Assembly (NCBI GenBank): GCA_964386005.1
Contig: CAYLSB010000001.1
Span: 62,001-126,000, forward strand
DNA length: 64,000 nt
Source: FEN-1350 sp964386005
GTDB lineage: Bacteria; Planctomycetota; Phycisphaerae; Sedimentisphaerales; Anaerohalosphaeraceae
Direction: 5' to 3'
Part shown: positions 29,850 to 38,325 of the stretch, one piece after another
How the letters are laid out: each line of letters starts with the position of its first letter
Position numbering within the stretch: position 1 is the first letter of the stretch
Position numbers and translations under genes: made by a program
The notes under the pieces: model-generated
What the model was told of the DNA's origin: nothing
Seen by the model: only the letters and a program-made list of their open reading frames with translations
Databases searched by the model: none

Positions 29850-30050
29850 TTAACCCATAGCGTCAGCTATGGGTATAAAGATCACATCCACCCCGTTAAG
29901 CCCTGTAAGGGCGAAAGATGTTTAGCCCATAGCATGAGCTATGGGAAAAAGATTCGACTCGATGATGAGCCCCGTCAGGGGCGGAAGATCGTTAGCCCAT
30001 AGCGTCAGCTATGGGTATAAAGATCACATCCACCCCGTTAAGCCCTGTAA
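29850..30050. repeat. REP-type palindrome array, left side
   Basis: Alternating palindromes: CCCATAGC-GTCA-GCTATGGG-like units (29854-29873, about 29925-29944, 29996-30015) and GCCC(C)TGTAAGGGC-like units (29900-29912, about 29969-29982). A 55-nt segment at 29854-29908 is repeated exactly at 29996-30050, 142 nt later. The array runs into the N gap and is of the kind that accompanies RAYT transposases. Confidence 0.85.
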
Positions 30051-30150
30051 NNNNNNNNNNNNNNNNNNNNNNNNNNNNNNNNNNNNNNNNNNNNNNNNNN
30101 NNNNNNNNNNNNNNNNNNNNNNNNNNNNNNNNNNNNNNNNNNNNNNNNNN
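30051..30150. other. Assembly gap (100 N)
   Basis: Exactly 100 N inside the repeat array, so the true length of the array is unknown. Translations through it are meaningless. Confidence 0.99.
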
Positions 30151-30160
30151 GGGCGACAGA

Positions 30161-30613
30161 TCATTCCCGAAAATTATCCAGCGGCCACGGCATATTATGT
30201 TTTTTGAAGAAAGCTTCCAATTCTTCCGCGAAGGTGGTCTTCTTGTGATGCTCTTCCTGCCCATGAATATATTCAATTACCTTGTTCACATTGGATTGGC
30301 TTACGGAAAACGCCGAATATCCCGTCTGCCATTGGAAATGGATCTGCCCGCCGATTTGTTCATGAATCCATTTCGACGAGTTGCTTTTCAATGTCCTGAC
30401 AAAATCAGACAATGCGATTTGTGGATGAATATCCGCTAAAATGTGGATGTGATCTTCAGCACCTCCGATTGCCAGAACCTTGGAATGCAAATTCGAGATG
30501 ATTCCGGAAATATACGGAGACAATCGCTCTCGAAGCGGAGCATCAATTAAAGATTTCCGGTCCTTGGTTCCGAATACGATATGACTCACCTGCCGAGTGT
30601 AAGAATGCGGCAT
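30161..30613 (-). mobile_element. IS200/RAYT-type Y1 (HUH) transposase gene
   Basis: 150-aa REP-associated or IS200-like tyrosine transposase that cuts single-stranded DNA at palindromes. The HUH motif is DHIHIL; the catalytic tyrosine is in VIEYIHGQ. Other family segments are HIVFGTKDR and QTGYSAFSVSQSNV. It is bracketed by inverted GGGCGACAGA sequences (30151-30160; complement at 30617-30626) and REP palindromes on both sides, so it is a repeat-embedded single gene rather than a full IS with accessory genes. It appears intact. Confidence 0.88.
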
Positions 30614-30616
30614 AGT

Positions 30617-30720
30617 TCTGTCGCCCTTTCAGGGCTTGGAAAAAGATTCTCGATCTCCTTTATCCCCACGGCTCACGCCGTGGGCTTACCACCTATCGCC
30701 CCTTGCGGGGCTTTGAAAAA
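30617..30720. repeat. REP-type palindromes, right side of transposase
   Basis: GCCCTTTCAGGGC (30623-30635), CCCACGGCTCACGCCGTGGG (about 30665-30684) and GCCCCTTGCGGGGC (about 30699-30712), in opposite orientation to the left array relative to the transposase gene. Confidence 0.8.
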
Positions 30721-30747
30721 ATATCGATAATATCCCTTCTAAACATC

Positions 30748-30784
30748 GAGAGAAAAGGACAGGTTATGCCTGTCCTTTTCTCTC
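30748..30784. terminator. Strong hairpin ending the DUF1080 transcript
   Basis: A 16-bp perfect stem, 30748-30763 with 30769-30784, and a 5-nt loop, just beyond the DUF1080 stop. U-rich stretches fall within the stem; likely terminator or 3' stabiliser. Confidence 0.75.
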
Positions 30785-30807
30785 ATCAATTTCTATCGAT
30801 ATACACT

Positions 30808-32091
30808 TTATTGCGGCTTCAGGTCCATGATTTGAATATTTCGGAACCACAGGACGTCGCCGTGGCCGAGGAAGCCGATGTGGCCCCTGGGATTTTTCAG
30901 GCCCGGATGTTCGCGGTGATCCATCGTTCCGTTTTTGCTGGCCTCGTTGATATCCGCATCGACGATGGTTGTGCCGTTGAGGATGACCTGGATATGCGGC
31001 CCCTTGGCGATGATCTCCTCGCTGTTCCACTCGCCGATGGGCTTGGCAAAGCCGCGTTTGGCCGGGACAACTCCGTAGATCGAACCGTGGAACTGATACG
31101 GCTGCAGGCCTTTGTACTTCTCGGCGGTATCATCGAGAATCTGTATCTCCATCGCGGCGTATGCGGCGTCACCGCTAAGAGGAGCGCGGATACCCACGCC
31201 GTTGTTGGCGCCGGGCGTCAGCTTGAACTCGAATTTGAAATGGAAATCGGCGAACTCTTCAGCCGTGTAGAGATTGCCGCCGGGCTTACAGGCAATGGTT
31301 CCATCTTCGACGATATATCCCTTGGTATCGCCGACCCAACCGGCCAAATCACGGCCGTTAAACAGCGTGCGGAACTGGCCCGGCCGCTGGATCTCGCGGA
31401 TGTAAATGTTGCGGAAGTGAATCGGGTCGCCGTGGCATTGCAACTCAATCTGGCCCAATGGAAAGATCGGCCTGTTGTAGTCCCAGTAATTCTCCATGGT
31501 CACGTTATCGACGATGCGCTCGTCATTGAGATCGACGGTTACTTTATCGCCGACCATCTTGATGCGGAACGTATTCCACTGTCCGATGGGTTTGTCGGCG
31601 ATCTTGGTCGGCTGGCTGGGATTGGATTTATTGTTATACAACCCGCCGGAACCGATCTTGCGATAACCCGGATCCCAGATCTGTACCTGTGGACTCCCGC
31701 GAAGATAAATCCCGCTGTCGGCTTTTTCCGCGGGCAGCATCCAATCCACCAGCATCTCGAAATCGCCGTAATCCTCGCGGGCCGTCACCAGACTGAAACC
31801 CTTGCCGTCGAAGATCAAGATGCCATCCTTGACCGTCCAGTGTTGTTTCATCTTCTCATCGGCTTTGGTCTGCAGCTTGGCCTTTTCTTCGGGATTGAGA
31901 TCCGCCCGCTTGATTGGATTGTCGTATGGCGGATCCAAAAGGCCCTTCCAGCCGGTCAGGTCCTTACCGTTAAACAACGCAATAAATCCCGGCGGCGGCG
32001 TGTTGTTCTCGGCCTGAACCGGCGATACAAAAGCCGGAATAAACAGACCAACCATCACCAGCCAAACCATTTTCAGTTTACAAGTCTTCAT
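30808..32091 (-). CDS. Secreted protein with two DUF1080 (3-keto-disaccharide hydrolase) domains
   Basis: 427 aa with a signal peptide (1-25, ending PVQAE). There are two consecutive concanavalin-like DUF1080 domains, each opening with the same signature (FIALFNGKDLTGWKG near 38; FRTLFNGRDLAGWVGD near 245) and closing with a beta-strand ending in NIYIREIQ or NIQIMDLKPQ. The family is now linked to hydrolysis of 3-keto-glycosides. Start 32091 follows GGAGGAATTCGA. It is the last gene of the minus-strand sugar locus with the exported oxidoreductases that could make its 3-keto substrate. Confidence 0.9.
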   Translation of the reverse strand: MKTCKLKMVWLVMVGLFIPAFVSPVQAENNTPPPGFIALFNGKDLTGWKGLLDPPYDNPIKRADLNPEEKAKLQTKADEKMKQHWTVKDGILIFDGKGFSLVTAREDYGDFEMLVDWMLPAEKADSGIYLRGSPQVQIWDPGYRKIGSGGLYNNKSNPSQPTKIADKPIGQWNTFRIKMVGDKVTVDLNDERIVDNVTMENYWDYNRPIFPLGQIELQCHGDPIHFRNIYIREIQRPGQFRTLFNGRDLAGWVGDTKGYIVEDGTIACKPGGNLYTAEEFADFHFKFEFKLTPGANNGVGIRAPLSGDAAYAAMEIQILDDTAEKYKGLQPYQFHGSIYGVVPAKRGFAKPIGEWNSEEIIAKGPHIQVILNGTTIVDADINEASKNGTMDHREHPGLKNPRGHIGFLGHGDVLWFRNIQIMDLKPQ

Positions 32092-32143
32092 TCGAATTCC
32101 TCCGAAAATATTTATTCCAAGTCGGATATGTCCGTGAATTCCA

Positions 32144-33370
32144 TCAGGCCTTCTGTATCGCAGGCCTGTCATCCTGTTTCAGAAAGATCACCAGGGCCGC
32201 CAACAGGATAATGGAGATCACAATTTGCACCATCCAGATGCTATTCCAATGGGTCTTCTTGCCGGCATCGGAGATCGTCGTAAAATACTCGATCAATTTA
32301 ACATTGACGAAGTTCCCGATGAGCATCCCGACCCCGAAGACCATCAAACCAAACAGGCCTTGCCCTTGCGCCTTCAATTCGGCCGGGGCCCTCTTATCGA
32401 CATAGACCTGACCGCCGACGATCAGGAAACCGAAGATCGCGCCGTGCATCAGGATCGCCAGGTAATACAGGTTTCCATAGCCCTGACCGCCTCCATAAAA
32501 GGCGAGGAAGCGTATCAATTGCGCCGCAAGCCCGATGGCGATGGTCCACTTGATACCGAATCGGGCCAGCGAGATCGGCACCAGCAGCATCAGGAACATC
32601 TCCACGAATTGTCCCCAGTTCATGGTCGCGGTCACCATTTCGAAGCCCTGGGCTTTAAAGAACTGAGAACCGAGGGTGAAATACATCGTGAATGGAATCA
32701 TTGCCAACAGGCAGATCAACATGAAAATCGCGAATCGGGCATCCCCCAGCATGGTCAATGCCCGTAAGCTGAGGGCATCGACAACCGAGGCCGGCTTGCC
32801 CTTGGCCGGCGGCGGAGTATTCGGCAATGTCAGGTTCAGGATCGCGGCTACGACCGCCGTACCGGCCCCGCACAACAAGGGGATCGCCGTTGAATCGATG
32901 GCCGTCTTGAAGAACTTCATCGCCACGAAACTGAAAATACCCGAAGCAAACCAGCCGATCGAGCCAAAGACGCGAATCCAGGCGAATTGTTCGCTCGGAC
33001 AATTGGCCATCGCGATGGCGCTGGTCAAACTCCACGTCGGCATGTAACAGAACATGGCCAGCAGCAGCAGGACAAACAGCGCCAGCGGCGTCGTCACCTG
33101 TGCGGCGGCGAACAACAGAATCGCGCAGGCGATATTCAAAACCATCAGGACCTTTTGACTGGCAAAATGCCGATCGGCGAACATACAGACAATCGGCGAG
33201 ACCAGCGAACCGATCGCCATGGAACTCAGGATCAGCGCTTTCGGAATCCCTTCGACCTTGATCTTATCCAGGTAACTGGCCAATTGCGTGAACCACGCCG
33301 CGAACAGCATGTACTGCAAAAACATCATCGCGCTGAGCTGAATCCGTTTGGTCAATGTCATCTGCTCCAT
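32144..33370 (-). CDS. NupG-like MFS transporter
   Basis: 408 aa, about 12 membrane segments. The N-terminal pattern (LSAMMFLQYMLFAAWFTQL, then a short loop and MAIGSLVSPIVCMFADRHF) matches the nucleoside:H+ symporter branch common in Planctomycetota and Bacteroidota. In this locus, sugar import is as likely as nucleoside import. It lies between the TIM-barrel gene and the DUF1080 gene. Confidence 0.85.
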   Translation of the reverse strand: MEQMTLTKRIQLSAMMFLQYMLFAAWFTQLASYLDKIKVEGIPKALILSSMAIGSLVSPIVCMFADRHFASQKVLMVLNIACAILLFAAAQVTTPLALFVLLLLAMFCYMPTWSLTSAIAMANCPSEQFAWIRVFGSIGWFASGIFSFVAMKFFKTAIDSTAIPLLCGAGTAVVAAILNLTLPNTPPPAKGKPASVVDALSLRALTMLGDARFAIFMLICLLAMIPFTMYFTLGSQFFKAQGFEMVTATMNWGQFVEMFLMLLVPISLARFGIKWTIAIGLAAQLIRFLAFYGGGQGYGNLYYLAILMHGAIFGFLIVGGQVYVDKRAPAELKAQGQGLFGLMVFGVGMLIGNFVNVKLIEYFTTISDAGKKTHWNSIWMVQIVISIILLAALVIFLKQDDRPAIQKA

Positions 33371-33424
33371 TGTGAATCCCTTCCGTGAAAATTTTGGATG
33401 TATTGAATTGGGAACATGGATAAT

Positions 33425-34246
33425 TTACGGCTTGAACGCCTTGAGCCGATTAACGGCCTGGCGGATATCGCCGATGCGGTCGTTACCCGCCTCGCGCTCG
33501 ATGGCCATCGTTCCCGCAAAGCCCACTTCCTTGAGCGTCTGCAGAAACGCCCGCTCGCCGACCTGGCCCGTGCCCCAGGGCACTTCGCTGCCCCAGGTCC
33601 CGACTTTTTGTGTACGAACGGCGTCCTTGATGTGCAGGTGTCGAATCCACGGCGACAGAACCCGCAGCGCCTCGATCGGATCGCCTTTATCATAGAGGAT
33701 CATGTTGGCCGGGTCGAAGTTGACCGCCACCGCCGGATGACGCAGCTCTTTGAGAAAATGCTGCAACTCCGCGGCCGTCTCCTGACCGGTCTCCAGCAGC
33801 ATCGTGATGCCTTTTTTGACGGCGTAATCCGCAAGCGTCCGCGTTCGATCGAACATCTTGCGGGCATAGTCGGGATTCTTGTGGTCGATGAATCCCAGAT
33901 GCATCGACAACAGCTTGACGCCCAGGCCCGCGCTGACATCGGCCGCGGCGAAAAACAGATCGCGATTTCGCGGCCAGCAGTCATCCGGCACAAGCCCGCC
34001 CGTCACGCGAATCCGATCCAGCGTGGAGTAATCCTCCTGCGGAAAGTCGATCATCGTCGCGCTGACGGTCCATTTCTGTTTTCGAATCTCCGCCAGCGCC
34101 CCTTTGCCCTCTTCGCCGAGCGCCTGCCGAATCCCCAGATGCACATGGGTCAGCCCCAGTTCATTCATGGCCTTCGCCACGCCCGCCACATCCGTCTGAA
34201 GGGACCAACTGCAGACGCTCACGGGCCAGTTTCCGCACTGTACCAT
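33425..34246 (-). CDS. Sugar phosphate isomerase/epimerase (xylose-isomerase-like TIM barrel)
   Basis: 273-aa AP endonuclease 2/xylose-isomerase-like TIM barrel. Metal/substrate segments visible: MHLGFIDHKNP, LLETGQETA, NFDPANMILYDKGD, HIKDAV and the final AIEREAG. Cytoplasmic. Enzymes of this fold in such loci epimerise or eliminate keto sugars. It is 35 nt downstream of a Gfo/Idh/MocA gene. Confidence 0.85.
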   Translation of the reverse strand: MVQCGNWPVSVCSWSLQTDVAGVAKAMNELGLTHVHLGIRQALGEEGKGALAEIRKQKWTVSATMIDFPQEDYSTLDRIRVTGGLVPDDCWPRNRDLFFAAADVSAGLGVKLLSMHLGFIDHKNPDYARKMFDRTRTLADYAVKKGITMLLETGQETAAELQHFLKELRHPAVAVNFDPANMILYDKGDPIEALRVLSPWIRHLHIKDAVRTQKVGTWGSEVPWGTGQVGERAFLQTLKEVGFAGTMAIEREAGNDRIGDIRQAVNRLKAFKP

Positions 34247-34281
34247 ACCTGCCTCCCGATCATGGATAGGTGAATGGTTGG

Positions 34282-35298
34282 TTATAAACGTATTCGTTTC
34301 CCGGACCGCGCGGATTTGATTTCCGCGGCCACGATCCGGACCGATTCCATGGATTCCTTCAGCGACAGCACCGGCTCGACGGATTGACCCTGTACGGCCC
34401 GCACGAAGTGATCGATCTGGCGGCTGTAACCGTCCCCGGGTTCGACCTGCGGAACAAAGGCCGTTCCTTCGCTTGGGCAGACGCGAAACGCCGGCGTCCG
34501 CGTGCAGTCATACACCAGCGTGGCTTTTTCGAGCATGATGTTGAAGCTCATCTCGAAACCGAAGGACGGCATCATCGCCCAGCCGCCCTCGGCCACGACG
34601 GCCTTTCCATCGTCGTAAACGTATCGCGTTACGACGTGAACGTCGGCGCCGCCGGGCGCCTTGCCGCATACGCTTTCAACCGCCGTCGGCGTACCCAGCA
34701 GGTACTGCACAAAATCGGTATCGTGGATATGCAGGTCCAGAATCATCCCCCCGCTGAGTTGACTGTCGTTCAACCAGCCGTCACGGCTCCAGGTCGGCGC
34801 CGAACTCAACCGCCGGAAGGACGCCGCAAGAACATTGCCGTATTCACCGGAAGCGACGATTTGCTTGGCTTTGGCATACTCCGGCCAGAAACGAACGCAA
34901 TGTCCGATCTGCAGGAGCTTGCCGCTTTTTTCCGCCGCGGCGATCATCTTTTTGCACCCGGACATATCCAGCGACATCGGCTTTTCGCATAACACGTTGA
35001 CCCCCGCCTTGAGCGCCTTGACGGCGTATTGGACATGGAGGTTCGTCGGCAGCGAGATCGACACAATGTCCGGCTTCTCCTTGCGGAGCATCGCGCCGAA
35101 TTCCGTATAAACCTTCAGAGCGTCGAAATCCACCGAATCGGCGGCCCCGGCGATATTACCGACGACTTTTTGTGTATCCTCCACCAGGTTGGGATTGGTG
35201 TCGCAGATCGCGACGATTTGCGCCTCCGACTGATTCTTCCAGCACTTATAGTGCATCCGCCCCATAAATCCAAAACCGATGATTCCCACTCGCAACAT
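34282..35298 (-). CDS. Cytoplasmic Gfo/Idh/MocA family dehydrogenase
   Basis: 338 aa, no export signal; start 35298 gives MLRVGIIGFGFMGRMH with the Rossmann GFGFMG at the N-terminus. The canonical E-K-P motif is intact (CEKPMSLD), as is the catalytic-histidine region (DLHIHDTDFVQYLLG). An inositol/glucose-type NAD dehydrogenase is likely; substrate unknown. It faces the terminator of the upstream gene, so it may begin a separate transcript with the TIM barrel, MFS and DUF1080 genes. Confidence 0.9.
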   Translation of the reverse strand: MLRVGIIGFGFMGRMHYKCWKNQSEAQIVAICDTNPNLVEDTQKVVGNIAGAADSVDFDALKVYTEFGAMLRKEKPDIVSISLPTNLHVQYAVKALKAGVNVLCEKPMSLDMSGCKKMIAAAEKSGKLLQIGHCVRFWPEYAKAKQIVASGEYGNVLAASFRRLSSAPTWSRDGWLNDSQLSGGMILDLHIHDTDFVQYLLGTPTAVESVCGKAPGGADVHVVTRYVYDDGKAVVAEGGWAMMPSFGFEMSFNIMLEKATLVYDCTRTPAFRVCPSEGTAFVPQVEPGDGYSRQIDHFVRAVQGQSVEPVLSLKESMESVRIVAAEIKSARSGKRIRL

Positions 35299-35390
35299 GG
35301 CCGCAGTCCTTTCCAAACCATTTCCATTACGGATGTTCGTTTCCCGCGGTCGTCGCTTCGGTCCGTGCCGCGGCATTGTCGGGCTATTAT

Positions 35391-35421
35391 ACAAAAAAGG
35401 CCGCCTGTTGACGAGCGGCCT
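35391..35421 (-). terminator. Terminator after the 35448-36797 oxidoreductase gene
   Basis: On the minus strand, AGGCCGC and GCGGCCT arms (35415-35421 and 35398-35404) with a 10-nt loop are followed by TTTTTTGT. It splits the sugar locus into at least two transcripts. Confidence 0.8.
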
Positions 35422-35447
35422 GAAAAAATTTTATCAAAGGATACGTC

Positions 35448-36797
35448 CTACAAACTCCAGCCCTGGCGATACTCCGTATGCAGGTATTGATTGGCCTCGG
35501 GCAGATTGGTAATCTTGAACGCCTCCGGATCCCACATCAGTTTATGGCGAAGAACCTTTTCCTTTAGATCCAACCGAAGGGCGATATTCCCAAGCAGTAC
35601 CACTTCCGCCAGCGTCCCGGCCCAATCAAAATTCGAACCGGCGGGCTTTCCTCCCTTGCAGGCATTCAGCCATTCCTGGTAATGGCCGGGTGAACTGGGG
35701 ATACTCGGTTCCGGCCGCTTGTAGTCCCTGCGTCGGCTTTCCGGAATGATCCGACCGTCAAGGATCATGCCCTTGTCGCCGATATAGAGCGTACCGTTGT
35801 CGCCCATCATCGCGCCGTCTTCGAGGATTTCCGGTCGGGAGGGCTTCAGGCCCCCGTCATACCACGTCAGCTTGACCGGTACAAATTCCCCGCGGGCGGG
35901 GAACTCATACGTAACCATTGAACCCAGCGGATAGGTTTCTTTATTGACCAGGGTTGAGCAGGCCTGAAAGCTGGTCGGATGGCCGAGTTTGAGAGCACGA
36001 AAGACCGGATCCAGCGAATGGCAGCCGATATCGCCCAGGGCGCCGGTGCCAAAATCCCACCACCCGCGCCAAGCGAATGGATGATACATCGGATGATACG
36101 GCCGTACAGGAGCGGGACCCAGGAATAAATCCCAGTCGAGGGTATCCGGTACCGCCGGAGTTTCCTTCGGACGACCGACTCCCTGCGGCCAATACACATC
36201 TGTCAGGCCGCGATTGGGCCGATCCGTCCAGACATGCACCTCCCGTACCGGGCCGATCGCGCCATCCCAGATCATTTCGCGCAAACGACGAGGACCGTCT
36301 TCGGCCTGGCCCTGGTTGCCCATTTGCGTGGCCACCTTATGCTCGCGGGCGGCACTGGCCAGTTGGCGGGCTTCAAAGACAGTATGGGTCAGCGGCTTCT
36401 GGCAAAATACATGTTTGCCCCTCTTGATGGCCGCCATCGATACAATCGCGTGCGTATGATCGGGCGTCGCCACAACCACCGCATCGATTTGTTGATCCAT
36501 CTCGTCGAGCATCTTGCGGTAATCTTTGTATTGTTTGGCCTTGGAATAACGTCGGAAGGTTCCCCCCGCATGCCGCCAGTCCACATCGCACAACGCGACG
36601 ATGTTCTGGCTGTTGACGCTGTCCATATCCGACGAACCCTTGCCGCCCACGCCGATGCCGGCGATATTCAGCTTGTCGCTGGGCGCCGCCTGTCCGGCCT
36701 GAGCAAGGACATGACGCGGAACGACGGTAAACGCCGCGCTGGCAGCCGCCATACTACCGATAAAACTCCTCCGGGATATCTTCTGCTTTTTGTTCAT
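35448..36797 (-). CDS. Tat-exported Gfo/Idh/MocA oxidoreductase
   Basis: 449 aa. Tat signal SRRSFIG (9-15) followed by a hydrophobic stretch ending HVLAQ. Rossmann motif GIGVGGKGSSD. The E-K-P motif reads Q-K-P (FCQKPLTHT), a conservative change. WDLFLGPAP and WRGWWDFGTGALGD are shared with the other exported paralogues, as is the C-terminal HTEYRQGWSL. Probably a periplasmic cofactor-carrying dehydrogenase acting on glycosides. Confidence 0.9.
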   Translation of the reverse strand: MNKKQKISRRSFIGSMAAASAAFTVVPRHVLAQAGQAAPSDKLNIAGIGVGGKGSSDMDSVNSQNIVALCDVDWRHAGGTFRRYSKAKQYKDYRKMLDEMDQQIDAVVVATPDHTHAIVSMAAIKRGKHVFCQKPLTHTVFEARQLASAAREHKVATQMGNQGQAEDGPRRLREMIWDGAIGPVREVHVWTDRPNRGLTDVYWPQGVGRPKETPAVPDTLDWDLFLGPAPVRPYHPMYHPFAWRGWWDFGTGALGDIGCHSLDPVFRALKLGHPTSFQACSTLVNKETYPLGSMVTYEFPARGEFVPVKLTWYDGGLKPSRPEILEDGAMMGDNGTLYIGDKGMILDGRIIPESRRRDYKRPEPSIPSSPGHYQEWLNACKGGKPAGSNFDWAGTLAEVVLLGNIALRLDLKEKVLRHKLMWDPEAFKITNLPEANQYLHTEYRQGWSL

Positions 36798-36847
36798 GAA
36801 TTCATCCTTTCCTGCACGTACCCGCTACACGTTTGCCGATGCGCCCG

Positions 36848-38257
36848 TCAAATCGTATCCAGACTCCAGCCCGCCCGGTATTCCTCGCGGATAAACGGTT
36901 CCGCTTCGGGCGCGTTGGTCGCCTTCATGTTGGGTCCGTCCCAGAAGATTTTCTTCTGCGTCCGGATCGCCACATCGCCCAGCAGCACCATCTCGGCCAG
37001 TCGGGCGCCGTAGCTGAAATCGCTGCAGGCCTTCGGACCGCCCTTGCAGGCATCCAGCCAGTCGCGATGATGCCCCGGCGAACGAGGCAGAATCTTTTTC
37101 GGCCGCTTGTATTCCTTCATTTTCGATTCGGGAATAATTCGCGGCGATTGGCTCCATCCGCCGCCGATGATGATGCCCTTGTCGCCGATGAGCATCACGC
37201 CGTTTCCGCCGCCGCCCATCTGCCTGTCCCCCTCCAGTTCCTCCGGCCGCTTGGGCATCAGGTTGCCGTCGTACCAATACACCTTCACCGCCGGCATGTC
37301 GCCGCGCTGCGGATATTCCCAGATCACCCGATTGTTCGGCCCGATCACCTCCGAATCCACAAACTCGCTGAATCCCTCGACGCTGGTCGGATGCCCCAGC
37401 TTCAGCGCCGCAAACGCAGGATCGATATTGTGAACCGCCATGTCGCCCACGCAGCCCGTGCCGAATTCCCACCAGCCGCGCCAGTTATACGGGGCATACG
37501 CCGGATGATACGGCCGCGGCTTCTTCGGCCCAAGCCACATCTCCCAGTCCAATGTCTTGGGAACTTCCGGGGTCTCTTTCGGTCGGCCTCTGCCGCCCGT
37601 CCAGCCGCCGGCGCCGCTCCAGGCATGGACTTCGCGCACCGCGCCGATCGCGCCGTCCCAAACCCATTCGCACGTCAGCCGGTTGCCCTCGTCGCTTCGG
37701 CCCTGATTGCCCATCTGCGTCGCCACGCCCGCTTCCGCCGCCGCTTTGGCCACGGCCCGCGCCTCGTACACATTGTGCGTCAACGGCTTTTCGCAATACA
37801 CATGCTTGCCGCGCTTCAGCGCCGCCATCGTCACGATCGCGTGCGCATGATCGGGAGTGGCGCACAGGATCGCGTCGATGTTCTTTTCCTTTTCGAACAA
37901 CACGCGGAAATCTGTATATTCTGCACAGGTAAAGTCCGGCTTGTCTTTCGAATATCGATCGACCACCTCCTTTTTCACCGGCAGTCGTCCCGCCACGCCG
38001 CCGTAATAAAACCCCCCGTAGTCGTCGTTCTCATTGGGATCGCACACCGCGACAATCTGCGCATCGGCCTGCTCGAACAGCCCCCGTGCGTTGGTCCGTC
38101 CCTGTCCGCCGCAGCCGATCAGCGCGATATATACCTTTTCGCTGGGCGCGACAAACCTGGGCCCGCCCAGGACAAACCGCGGAAGAATCGTGAATCCCGC
38201 GGCCGCCGTAGCCGAAGCCGCAAGAAAGTGTCTTCGAGTGATCTTCGATGATGCCAT
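36848..38257 (-). CDS. Tat-exported Gfo/Idh/MocA oxidoreductase
   Basis: 469 aa from 38257, preceded by GGAGAG; ATG 38275 lacks a ribosome site. Tat motif TRRHFLA followed by AAAGFTILPRFVLGG. Rossmann GCGGQGRTN. E-K-P intact (YCEKPLTHN). It ends REEYRAGWSLDTI, like its neighbours. 50 nt upstream of the 35448 gene and in the same direction. Confidence 0.9.
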   Translation of the reverse strand: MASSKITRRHFLAASATAAAGFTILPRFVLGGPRFVAPSEKVYIALIGCGGQGRTNARGLFEQADAQIVAVCDPNENDDYGGFYYGGVAGRLPVKKEVVDRYSKDKPDFTCAEYTDFRVLFEKEKNIDAILCATPDHAHAIVTMAALKRGKHVYCEKPLTHNVYEARAVAKAAAEAGVATQMGNQGRSDEGNRLTCEWVWDGAIGAVREVHAWSGAGGWTGGRGRPKETPEVPKTLDWEMWLGPKKPRPYHPAYAPYNWRGWWEFGTGCVGDMAVHNIDPAFAALKLGHPTSVEGFSEFVDSEVIGPNNRVIWEYPQRGDMPAVKVYWYDGNLMPKRPEELEGDRQMGGGGNGVMLIGDKGIIIGGGWSQSPRIIPESKMKEYKRPKKILPRSPGHHRDWLDACKGGPKACSDFSYGARLAEMVLLGDVAIRTQKKIFWDGPNMKATNAPEAEPFIREEYRAGWSLDTI

Positions 38258-38325
38258 ACAGTCTCTCCAATACATAATGGTTTATGCCGTCATAGATAAA
38301 GACGTTTCCGCCTTGTCGAATCTGC

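Noticed and set aside
29850..30050. Possible CRISPR array
   Set aside because: Repeats are two alternating palindromes with irregular spacing and no unique spacers of uniform length; REP type.
29941..30439. Open frames running through the N gap
   Set aside because: Translations consist of undetermined residues; no basis for a gene.
34384..34992. Long antisense open frame within the cytoplasmic oxidoreductase
   Set aside because: Shadow of a certain Gfo/Idh/MocA gene.
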